A DNA stretch of 48,850 nucleotides, taken from positions 3,697-52,546 of the IMG/VR virus record IMGVR_UViG_3300030390_000536, one strand, 5' to 3'. Each line of letters opens with the position of its first letter. The first letter of the stretch is position 1. Source of the stretch: a virus. Both the position numbers and the translations under genes were made by a program. A model generated the notes under the pieces. It was not told the DNA's origin and searched no databases. It saw only the letters and a list, made by a program, of their open reading frames with translations. Shown here piece by piece: positions 33,872 through 40,759 of the stretch.

Positions 33872-34251
33872 TTAGTCTTTCTCCTTCGTTTTACGGGACG
33901 CTTAACTGGTTTCTGCTTACCTTTAACGAGGTCATACGTTGGATGTATGATGTTACTTGGAGTCTCTCGATGACTCTCGATGTAGGAAGCAATGTTTCTC
34001 AGGTACTGTACAACATCTGTTCTCGATAGGTGGCCAAGTTTAGCCATATAAGCCGCAGCTTTCAGGACTTTACCTTCCGAACGATTACAGGTGCCACATA
34101 ATGCGGCTCGACAGTGACCAGTTTTGTGGTCGTGATCTAATGTTATGGTCTGGCCAGCTAACGGGCCATTACATAACGGGCATATATATTTCTGCTTAGC
34201 AGCAAACATGTTACGGTACTTAGCAATCTCAGTCGTTTTGATCTGGTGCAT
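33868..34251 (-). CDS. Recombination endonuclease VII
   Basis: This 127-residue protein has the His-Me endonuclease zinc core of endonuclease VII. Cys24 and Cys27 are in YICPLCNGPL, Asp39-His40 in TLDHDHKTGHCRAALCGTCN, and Cys52 and Cys55 close the zinc site. The C-terminus is very basic (KPVKRPVKRRRKTK). It resolves branched DNA before packaging, so it belongs with the replication and packaging genes. The ATG is inside the exonuclease gene's end. Confidence 0.9.
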   Translation of the reverse strand: MHQIKTTEIAKYRNMFAAKQKYICPLCNGPLAGQTITLDHDHKTGHCRAALCGTCNRSEGKVLKAAAYMAKLGHLSRTDVVQYLRNIASYIESHRETPSNIIHPTYDLVKGKQKPVKRPVKRRRKTK

Positions 34252-35122
34252 CGGTTATCTTCCCAGTTTTGATGTTCAAATACTGATCTCGATTATCGAA
34301 CGTCCACATTTTTACTTGATCGCCCACGTACTCGCGTGACATGTATAGTAGATTGGCCTGAGTCTCCATCATGGATTTCCAGTCATCACCAAACTCTGCA
34401 TAGTAAGCTCGGGCTACTTGCTTTAAAGCTTCAGGAGGACTACGCCCTTCCAATAGCTTAAGAGCTGCCATGGGGCCTACTCCTTCTCGTGCAAGCCTTG
34501 GCTCACCTTTCTTCTTACCAGATTTCCACTCACCCCAGACACGTTTGCCACAGCCTACGATCCAGTCAGTGCTATCACCTGTAAGTAGTTGTAAGTAGAA
34601 TCCGATCAGCCCGTTGAAGTAAACCTTCTTACCACGCTTCTCGATAAGTCCTACATCATCAACTGTCACGACCTCCATAGATTCATCATCAAGGTGAGCA
34701 CCCGGAACCTGTCTCAGATCTTTATCTAAGCTCCAGATTACAGTGTCCTCAGTCTGATGAATACCTAACAGATCATCGGCTTCTAAGTAAGGTACAGCTT
34801 CTGCCCCGTATTCTGATACAGCCAAACGCTTAGCCCATGCCAGATGGATTGGACGTTCCTTATCAGATCGGTTAGCTTTGTAATCATCTACTAAGTGATC
34901 TCGGAAGTTCTTCTTAGTAGTAACAAAGAATCGGTAGTCATCGCAACCAGCAGCACTCGTCAGCTCTGATATCTTACGCTCAATAGCCAACTTAATACTT
35001 CGCCGGGCAAGTGGGCCATATTCATTGTAGGTACAGCAAGGTCGATATACTACGATGTCTCCATCAATTAGTAAGGTCTTGCCAGATTTGAAACAGTCTA
35101 AATCATCGTACTCTTCGCTCAT
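34229..35122 (-). CDS. 5'-3' exonuclease (FEN/T7 gp6-like)
   Basis: This 297-residue protein shows the FEN-family metal site: LLIDGDIVVYRP with the first Asp, DYKANRSDKE, VPYLEADDLLGI, WSLDKDLRQVPG and the helix-hairpin-helix region LLTGDSTDWIVG followed by GVGPMAALKLLEG. It would degrade DNA ends or primers during replication and host DNA breakdown. GGAGG lies four bases before the ATG. Confidence 0.9.
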   Translation of the reverse strand: MSEEYDDLDCFKSGKTLLIDGDIVVYRPCCTYNEYGPLARRSIKLAIERKISELTSAAGCDDYRFFVTTKKNFRDHLVDDYKANRSDKERPIHLAWAKRLAVSEYGAEAVPYLEADDLLGIHQTEDTVIWSLDKDLRQVPGAHLDDESMEVVTVDDVGLIEKRGKKVYFNGLIGFYLQLLTGDSTDWIVGCGKRVWGEWKSGKKKGEPRLAREGVGPMAALKLLEGRSPPEALKQVARAYYAEFGDDWKSMMETQANLLYMSREYVGDQVKMWTFDNRDQYLNIKTGKITDAPDQND

Positions 35123-35131
35123 ATAGCCTCC

Positions 35132-35347
35132 CTACCAACGATCATCGAATCCATACTTAGGTTTTAGTACTCCATCTTCCCCTATTGTGAACTCTTCAGT
35201 AAATACCTCATCAGGTATTGGCCCACCACAGTCTTCATAGTTATCTTCGTCTATGAAATCCTCAGCTGCTTCCTTACTGCTAAAGTAACGAATGGTACTT
35301 GTGCCATCTCCACAGTCTTCAATTATTGTAAATGATTTAACTTTCAT
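35132..35347 (-). CDS. Small acidic hypothetical protein
   Basis: This 71-residue acidic product (MKVKSFTIIEDCGDGTSTIR, then FSSKEAAEDFIDEDNYEDCG) has a clear AGGAG start site at 35347. It is a beta-then-helix pattern ending in GEDGVLKPKYGFDDRW. No family recognised. It lies between SSB and exonuclease and follows a terminator-like hairpin. Confidence 0.6.
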   Translation of the reverse strand: MKVKSFTIIEDCGDGTSTIRYFSSKEAAEDFIDEDNYEDCGGPIPDEVFTEEFTIGEDGVLKPKYGFDDRW

Positions 35348-35366
35348 ATACTCTCCTAAAGTTGAA

Positions 35367-35392
35367 AGCCCTGACCAGTATTGATCAGGGCT
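35367..35392 (-). terminator. Terminator after the SSB gene
   Basis: An 8-bp perfect stem AGCCCTGA/TCAGGGCT with a 10-base loop lies six bases after the SSB stop codon and is followed by TTT on the minus strand. It would raise SSB relative to the downstream genes. Confidence 0.7.
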
Positions 35393-35397
35393 ATTGC

Positions 35398-36063
35398 TTA
35401 GAATTCTAGTTCAGCGTCCAGTTCACCTTCAGATGCTGATACTGCTTCAATATCAGCATCATCTAATGCTTCGATACCGAATGCATCCATGTCAACCTCA
35501 CCTTCACCACCAGCGAACTCTACCAGCTCAGTAATGCACAAGGCATTAGGATATAGGTACAGGCCGAAGTCATTACGTACAGGACGGAACTGTAAGTGAC
35601 CTTTAGTGCCATAGCCCAGCTCAGTAGTCTGGATAACCTCAACACCTAGACGATCCTGAACCTCGCCCTTAATACCAAATTGGGTAATAGGCTTAGACAA
35701 CTTACGAGTATCAGTACCTTCAGAGTTCTGGAAGACTTTGCCAACCAATGCGGTTTGTGCAAACTTGATCAGCACCATATCCTCATCAACATCAATGTTC
35801 AACTTATCCTTACAATCATCAATGTCATAGTCCTTAGACTTGTCAAAGTTCTTAGCACCTTTGAATTCCTTCTTCAGCTTCTTGTAACGATCTTCGGTGA
35901 TCAATACCTTGACCTCGAAAGAGTGGCCTTCAAGAGGGTTGAGGGTGTCATAAGGCTTATTGTCAGGGTTCAACTGCTTCTGAGGAGTATTAACAGAAGT
36001 GTAGAAGAACAGAACATCGTGTAAAGTCTTAGTAGTAGCAGTCTTAGTAGTTGCGTTAGTCAT
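35398..36063 (-). CDS. Single-stranded DNA-binding protein (T7 gp2.5-like)
   Basis: This 221-residue protein starts at ATG 36063 (MTNATTKTA) with GGAG six bases upstream. The OB-fold-like part includes VLFFYTSVNTPQKQLNPDNK and KPITQFGIKGEVQDRLGVEV, a layout like T7 gp2.5 and its relatives. The C-terminus is highly acidic and ends in Phe (GELDAELEF), the partner-docking tail with a terminal aromatic residue of that family. It protects ssDNA and recruits polymerase and primase-helicase. A weak host-like promoter may lie upstream (TTGCAT, 16 bases, TTTAAT in 36064-36110). A strong hairpin follows. Confidence 0.85.
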   Translation of the reverse strand: MTNATTKTATTKTLHDVLFFYTSVNTPQKQLNPDNKPYDTLNPLEGHSFEVKVLITEDRYKKLKKEFKGAKNFDKSKDYDIDDCKDKLNIDVDEDMVLIKFAQTALVGKVFQNSEGTDTRKLSKPITQFGIKGEVQDRLGVEVIQTTELGYGTKGHLQFRPVRNDFGLYLYPNALCITELVEFAGGEGEVDMDAFGIEALDDADIEAVSASEGELDAELEF

Positions 36064-36152
36064 AATATTCTCCAATAATTAAAATAAGGAGCAGGTACGA
36101 TGCAAGCGGGTTGGTTTTAATGTCTCACCGGACAGGCATATTGCTGTTTAAG

Positions 36153-36506
36153 TCAGCTTGCCAGATCTTCTTCTTTGATGAATACGCCATCACGCATCTC
36201 ACCCTTTCTATCCTTGATATCATCCCAAGCCTTAGCTAGGCATTCCACAATAGTAAGGTTGTTACGCTCAGCAATATTAATAAGCACAACCATCATATCA
36301 CCAATGTCATCAGCAATATCTTTACCTTTACAGATGTTATCAGACAACTCACCAGCTTCCTGAATAAGCTTCATGTACTGGTCTTTGTCTGTTGATCCAT
36401 GGATAAGGTTACGGTCATAATGCCATTCAGCTATATAACTTATGTAGTAAGGTGCTGGTGCGTTCGCTACATTCAAACCATTTACGTTAACTGGCACAGG
36501 CTTCAC
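36153..36506 (-). CDS. MazG-like nucleotide pyrophosphohydrolase
   Basis: This 117-residue protein has the helical MazG-type metal site: LIQEAGELSDNICKGKD and DDIGDMMVVLINIAERNNLT, followed by CLAKAWDDIKDRKGEMRDG. The E-x-x-E and E-x-x-D-like residues coordinate magnesium. Such phage enzymes hydrolyse (d)NTPs or may adjust alarmone levels. The start is GTG at 36506, with GAGGAGA upstream; there is no near ATG. The bases around this start are repeated 155 bases away at the start of the small NrdA-like ORF. Confidence 0.85.
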   Translation of the reverse strand: MKPVPVNVNGLNVANAPAPYYISYIAEWHYDRNLIHGSTDKDQYMKLIQEAGELSDNICKGKDIADDIGDMMVVLINIAERNNLTIVECLAKAWDDIKDRKGEMRDGVFIKEEDLAS

Positions 36507-36672
36507 TCTCCTCGTTTTGGGTTTCCATAGTACAGGGCATGAATTGCTTCTTCTTCTACAGACATAGGATGCACACGTTCTTCATAGGACATATCTACGA
36601 CCAGATTAATGCTTTGGCCATTAGATATAAACTCTTCTCTACTAGCTTGCACAGGCTTCACACCCTCCTCGT
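36494..36672. repeat. Direct repeat pair carrying RBS and GTG start
   Basis: GCACAGGCTTCAC followed by a near-identical CTCCTCGT occurs at 36494-36515 and 36649-36672, with an offset of 155 bases. On the minus strand each copy is a ribosome-binding site plus GTG AAG CCT GTG C, starting the MazG gene and the small NrdA-like ORF. The repeat flanks the small ORF exactly, suggesting a tandem duplication or recombination scar. Confidence 0.8.
36503..36661 (-). CDS. Small NrdA C-terminal fragment-like ORF
   Basis: This is a possible 52-residue gene from GTG 36661, starting within the end of NrdA (20-base overlap) and ending over the MazG start. The product reads KPVQASREEFISNGQSINLV and later MSVEEEAIHALYYGNPKRGE. 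It aligns with the C-terminal ~60 residues of the NrdA just upstream (ASRRQRFICQGQSTNLFF ... FEDDNIKSLYYLRSKAG), but lacks the redox Cys tail. It may be a remnant of a duplicated NrdA end, or a small regulator. Coding status is uncertain. Confidence 0.5.
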   Translation of the reverse strand: MKPVQASREEFISNGQSINLVVDMSYEERVHPMSVEEEAIHALYYGNPKRGE

Positions 36673-38330
36673 GATGCTTGTACGCCTGCTTTAGATCGCA
36701 AGTAGTACAAGGATTTAATGTTATCATCTTCAAATGCATATTGATGAACGTATGAGATATATGCCTCATCTTCATCAGCAGCGAAGAATAGGTTAGTACT
36801 CTGGCCCTGACAGATAAAGCGTTGTCTACGGCTTGCAGAGTTAATGATTTCAAGCTGGTTAATCTCGAAGGCTGTCTTTAGAACTTCCTTCTCAAGGTCA
36901 GTTAAGAAGTCTAAGCCTTGTACAGATCCGTTATCATCTAGGACTTCCCGTAGGACTTCCTGATTATACTTACCATGATCTTTAAGGATCTGGATAAATA
37001 CTGGGTTGACTCGGAACATACCACCAGCAGCTGTACCTTCATTGAATACATTGCCATACCAAGGAGTAGTACCTTGTGACTCTGCACCGAAGATCAAGGC
37101 TGAGGATACGTTAGGAGCTAAGGCTGTACGGTGTGTAAAGCGTTCTCCAGTGCCCTTACACCACTCAGGCTCTCCTAAGACACCTGCTAAGTACTCACTA
37201 GCCTTAAGTGACTCATCATCAATGTGCCTAAACACTTCCATATTGAACTGGTGAGCTTGGAAACTACCCCAAGGTAGCATTCTTTGCTGCAAGGCTGAGT
37301 GATATCCAGTAGCTCCTAAGCCAATAGCTCTACCTTTCTCAGTACCAGCTACTATCTTCTCAAGACCACGGACTTGCTTAGCCTGTTCAAGGAAGTCAGA
37401 GACCAAACAATCAAGGAAGACTGTCATTGCAAAGACTGCATCAGTATCTTTCCACTCATCATAGGTGGTCAGAACCATGCCAGATAGCACACAAGTATAG
37501 CTATGGTCTTCATCAGCATGTAAGGTGATCTCTGTACAGAGGTTAGATGCTTTACTTCTTAAGCCTAGCTTATTATAACACTCAGGCTGCATACTAGCAA
37601 CCTTATCAGGGAAGTAATAGTAACCCTTACCTGTCAGACACTTCAGGTACTGAGTCTCTTGGAAGCGTAATGTAGCCTCCTTGTCACCAGCCTGAAGTTT
37701 AATCATGTCACTATCGTAGATATTCCAACCGACATTACTGCCATCGGGATTGTTTCTAACTTCGAGAGCAATCTCCCAAAAGTCATTATGGCCAATGTCA
37801 ATATAACCAGCCCATGCTCCACGGCGAGTTGAACCTTGGGAGATGTTCTCTGCCATAGTAACCATATCTTTAAATACTGGTAAAGCTCCATCTGCTGTTC
37901 CTCCTCTGGAAACTGGTGCACCACGCTCACGGATCTCTCCAAGGTAAGCACTCGTACCAAATCCATTTTGTGACAGTACTGCTGCCTCCAGTCTAGCACT
38001 ACCGAAGTCATACACACTATCACCAATGACTGCACCTGAGCAAGACACTGACATGCCTCGTTTGGTTCCAGTATTGGCCAGGACAGGCGTAGCTAGGTAG
38101 GCATGATTATCCATCAGTAGCTCTTTCCAGCGAGCCTCATAGTATGATGGATCTGGAGAGAACTTGGAAAGGTGTTGTACAATACGGTCAATCTGTTCTT
38201 CAAAGGTCTCTGCTTGATACAGGTACTTTCCTTTAAAGGCTTGCCAGCTTAGTGTGGTGAACCATTCAGGCAGTTTGCCTTGATCTTGCAAGGCCTTTCT
38301 CTCAGCTGATAGCTGCTCAAATAAGCTCAT
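36642..38330 (-). CDS. nrdA: Ribonucleotide reductase class I, large subunit
   Basis: This is a 562-residue enzyme that reduces ribonucleotides. It has the SCSG redox Cys (MSVSCSGAVI), the NLCTEI active-site loop, the second redox Cys in YTCVLSG, GFGTSAYLGEIRERGAPVSR, LAPNVSSALIFGAESQGTTP, and the C-terminal CEAC disulfide shuttle. It is shorter than the E. coli form (761 residues) and lacks an N-terminal ATP-cone, so allosteric activity control is likely lost. It overlaps NrdB by 14 bases. With NrdB, ThyX, MazG and the dNTP diphosphohydrolase it forms a nucleotide supply block. Confidence 0.93.
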   Translation of the reverse strand: MSLFEQLSAERKALQDQGKLPEWFTTLSWQAFKGKYLYQAETFEEQIDRIVQHLSKFSPDPSYYEARWKELLMDNHAYLATPVLANTGTKRGMSVSCSGAVIGDSVYDFGSARLEAAVLSQNGFGTSAYLGEIRERGAPVSRGGTADGALPVFKDMVTMAENISQGSTRRGAWAGYIDIGHNDFWEIALEVRNNPDGSNVGWNIYDSDMIKLQAGDKEATLRFQETQYLKCLTGKGYYYFPDKVASMQPECYNKLGLRSKASNLCTEITLHADEDHSYTCVLSGMVLTTYDEWKDTDAVFAMTVFLDCLVSDFLEQAKQVRGLEKIVAGTEKGRAIGLGATGYHSALQQRMLPWGSFQAHQFNMEVFRHIDDESLKASEYLAGVLGEPEWCKGTGERFTHRTALAPNVSSALIFGAESQGTTPWYGNVFNEGTAAGGMFRVNPVFIQILKDHGKYNQEVLREVLDDNGSVQGLDFLTDLEKEVLKTAFEINQLEIINSASRRQRFICQGQSTNLFFAADEDEAYISYVHQYAFEDDNIKSLYYLRSKAGVQASRGGCEACAS

Positions 38331-39330
38331 CGTATGTTCTTCCTAGTAAACCACCCTTAACCCAAATGAATGCGGTTCTGGACCAGTTGCGATTATAACT
38401 AGATCCTATGTTATTGAAGAAGTCATGTGACATATCTCCACCAATCATATCATAGAACCAGTCTTGAATAGGTGACTTGGCTGCATTGAACAAAGAGTCC
38501 ATGCCAAGATTACTCAAGGCTAAGTCAACTCTATGCATTACAAACAGTTTCAAGTCATCGGCTGTGATGCCTGTGATGTTTCCTTTCTCGAATACCATGT
38601 CAATAATACGAGACTCATGCTTATATATCTTCATTCCCGCAGCTTTAATCTTCCTATACAACTGTTCATGGTCTGCATAGCCCTCTTCTTCTAGCTCAGA
38701 CAGCAGTGTACGGAATGACCAAGCACCACCTTCACTGTGTAGATTCTCATCTTTTACTGAGAAGGTCAATCCAGCATGAAGGTTCTGTAATTTATTCTTA
38801 GAGCCAGCTTGGAAGTGCATTAGGAAGGCAAAGCTTGAGTACAGGATACAACCCTCTACCATTGAGAAGACTGCAACTGACAGGAGATCACTCTTACCAG
38901 ACACTACTTCATCTAAGAATTTCATACGAGAAGTCAGTGCAGGGTCATCTGCAAAGCTTGAGTAGAACTCATCAGTGTTGAGGCCAAGCAGCTCATCTAC
39001 CTTCTGATAGAATGGCATGTGTACATTGAGTTCAATATCAGAGAACTTAGCAGCCATACGCTGAAAGTCTGGTCGAGGGAACATTCGCTTGAAACGGCCT
39101 CCCCAGTACTCGTTGCCAGCTACAGCTTCATAGATAGTGAACAGTTTCAGAGTAGTCATTACTCCATGTAACTCGGCCGGGGTCAGCTCTGTCTTGATAC
39201 AGTGAAGATCCTTCTCCACTTTAGGTTCTGATGGTAGCCAGAATATCTCAGCCTGAGCCTCCGCAGCTGCAATAGCTGGAAGGTAATCATAGGTCGGAGT
39301 ACTCTTAGGCGTTTGACATTTTACTGGCAT
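38317..39330 (-). CDS. nrdB: Ribonucleotide reductase class I, small subunit
   Basis: This 337-residue radical-generating subunit has the di-iron helices. Recognisable pieces are FTIYEAVAGNEYWGGRFKRM, FSDIELNVHMPFYQKVDELL, FSMVEGCILYSSFAFLMHFQ and VKDENLHSEGGAWSFRTLL, which carry the metal-binding Glu and His residues. The C-terminus that docks to NrdA ends in RTYDELI. It overlaps both ThyX and NrdA genes, so they should be translated together. Confidence 0.93.
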   Translation of the reverse strand: MPVKCQTPKSTPTYDYLPAIAAAEAQAEIFWLPSEPKVEKDLHCIKTELTPAELHGVMTTLKLFTIYEAVAGNEYWGGRFKRMFPRPDFQRMAAKFSDIELNVHMPFYQKVDELLGLNTDEFYSSFADDPALTSRMKFLDEVVSGKSDLLSVAVFSMVEGCILYSSFAFLMHFQAGSKNKLQNLHAGLTFSVKDENLHSEGGAWSFRTLLSELEEEGYADHEQLYRKIKAAGMKIYKHESRIIDMVFEKGNITGITADDLKLFVMHRVDLALSNLGMDSLFNAAKSPIQDWFYDMIGGDMSHDFFNNIGSSYNRNWSRTAFIWVKGGLLGRTYDELI

Positions 39331-39980
39331 GAGTCACCTGTTAGTGCTTCCCAGCTTACTGGGTATAATTTGGATAGCTGTTCTGATACCATTGCAGCTA
39401 GTTCTTGGATCTCTTTCTGAGCATGTGGATCTAGGCGTTGCTTACAGAATCGTGCATAAGCTGCCAAGGAACCTGTCCATACCCAGTTGACCATACAACC
39501 TTGTGGCAGTAGTAGTCGAGCCTGTTCTTCACATATACCATGTGCTAAGGCTTTCTCATACACCTCGATAGCTATGTCCATATTCTCAGCATAAGCAGCC
39601 TGAATCTGCTCTTGAATATCCTGTTCAAACTCCTCACCAGATCCCTGCTTCTTATTAGTTACAGTCTTTCGGAAGGTCGGTACATAGTACTCAGGAGTGC
39701 TTGAGATGTAGCGGCGACTCTCCTCATTCTCCACAAAGCCCTGCTTATGCTTGAAGCATTGTGTACGGATAGGTACAGGAGCCTTCATCTTAAAGGTAAT
39801 GGCTGTGTGAGCGAAAGGTGTCCAGTGATTGTGCTTGGCTAAGTACTTGATAAGCCCAGTGTTCTGATCATCTGTGCGGGAATCATCATCGTCATTTTCA
39901 AAGCTGACTCGTGCAGCATTTACTACTGACAAGTCATCTCCCATGTGATCTACTAATACTGCTTCTAACTCACTTCTCAT
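39321..39980 (-). CDS. thyX: Flavin-dependent thymidylate synthase
   Basis: This 219-residue enzyme makes dTMP from dUMP using FAD. It has the family pieces VVNAARVSFEND, LIKYLAKHNHWTPFAHTAIT, PVPIRTQCFKHKQGFVENEE, SRRYISSTPEYYVPTFRKTV and LLPQGCMVNWVWTGSLAAYA. The usual RHR-x7-S motif appears as HKQ-x7-S, a variant seen in phage ThyX enzymes. GAGG precedes the ATG. It overlaps NrdB by 10 bases. Confidence 0.92.
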   Translation of the reverse strand: MRSELEAVLVDHMGDDLSVVNAARVSFENDDDDSRTDDQNTGLIKYLAKHNHWTPFAHTAITFKMKAPVPIRTQCFKHKQGFVENEESRRYISSTPEYYVPTFRKTVTNKKQGSGEEFEQDIQEQIQAAYAENMDIAIEVYEKALAHGICEEQARLLLPQGCMVNWVWTGSLAAYARFCKQRLDPHAQKEIQELAAMVSEQLSKLYPVSWEALTGDSCQ

Positions 39981-40236
39981 ATTTTACCTCGTACCATTTA
40001 TAAAAGTATTGGGACATAGTTATTCCCACGCTTCCTCCGATACCTGCCCAGATCAGGAAGGTTGTCGGAGGTAGTCCTGCATGAGCAATTGCCCATACGA
40101 AGGAGAACTGTGTCAGTGTTATGAACCATGATATAAAGAACCCTGCAAGAATCTTATCATCTCTCAGTAGCTTAGAGCTTAGCCCTAGGAAGAACACTTG
40201 CCCGAAGGCAGCGCATAGTACGAGTAGCTCCATCAT
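39970..40236 (-). CDS. Small membrane protein with about three segments
   Basis: This 88-residue hydrophobic protein has segments at ~2-22 (ELLVLCAAFGQVFFLGLS), ~30-55 (ILAGFFISWFITLTQFSFVW) and ~57-78 (PTTFLIWAGIGGSVGITMSQ). Small membrane proteins of this size and style are often found next to phage nucleotide metabolism genes, so it need not be a holin. The holin candidate at 46923 is stronger. Function unknown. Confidence 0.6.
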   Translation of the reverse strand: MMELLVLCAAFGQVFFLGLSSKLLRDDKILAGFFISWFITLTQFSFVWAIAHAGLPPTTFLIWAGIGGSVGITMSQYFYKWYEVKYEK

Positions 40237-40751
40237 GTCTCATCTCTGTCTCCGTGTTCTGCCAAGAACTTAGCATTGGCGTGAATGTGATCAATGTGTG
40301 GAAGGCCTGATTCAGGGTCAAGAACCTCACCAGATATATAAGCAGTCAAGTGACGCATCATACTATCAATTAGTGAAGTATCTGGGAAGCCCTTAAGCCA
40401 GTTACCGCGATCATACTTACGGCCTCCGAATTCTAATACTTTAGCTAGTCCAGCTAACCCTTTCGGGCCTTGCAAGACGTAGCTCATCTCAGGCTTACCA
40501 GTGTTGTGACGGTCTGCTACATCAGGGCCCAGCACCTTTTTCTCGCCTGCCTCGACATGGTAAAACTGCCCAACACCTGCCCCTGCCCCGACATGGAACT
40601 CAGTGTCGAGACGAACCATATCTGGGAAAGATTCTACCCTAGCAGGACAGTCCCTGTCATCCCGAACATGTCCCTCCATGTACTCCTCATACACCTTACC
40701 TCTTGTAAAGATCACATTGGGGCCATAAACGCCAGTCCACATATACTTCAT
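40233..40751 (-). CDS. dATP/dGTP diphosphohydrolase-like protein (DUF5664)
   Basis: This 172-residue protein has the DUF5664/dATP-dGTP diphosphohydrolase N-terminal family pattern: DRHNTGKPEMSYVLQGPKGL, GLAKVLEFGGRKYDRGNWLK and DSMMRHLTAYISGEVLDPES followed by GLPHIDHIHANAKFL. It probably tunes the dNTP pool. The sequence before ~residue 75 is a separate, smaller region. GGAG lies five bases before the ATG. No PurZ gene is nearby, so a base-Z modified genome is not indicated. Confidence 0.8.
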   Translation of the reverse strand: MKYMWTGVYGPNVIFTRGKVYEEYMEGHVRDDRDCPARVESFPDMVRLDTEFHVGAGAGVGQFYHVEAGEKKVLGPDVADRHNTGKPEMSYVLQGPKGLAGLAKVLEFGGRKYDRGNWLKGFPDTSLIDSMMRHLTAYISGEVLDPESGLPHIDHIHANAKFLAEHGDRDET

Positions 40752-40759
40752 TATATCTC

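Noticed and set aside
39321-39980. ThyX with a changed RHR motif as a novel enzyme
   Set aside because: Similar HKQ/KHQ-type variants are common in phage ThyX proteins, so it is not noteworthy alone.
39970-40236. Small membrane protein as a holin
   Set aside because: It sits within nucleotide metabolism genes; the 3TM-type protein at 46923 next to lysozyme is a better holin.
40233-40751. dNTP diphosphohydrolase as evidence for 2-aminoadenine (Z) DNA
   Set aside because: No PurZ-like gene or DatZ-type HD phosphohydrolase is present in the window.
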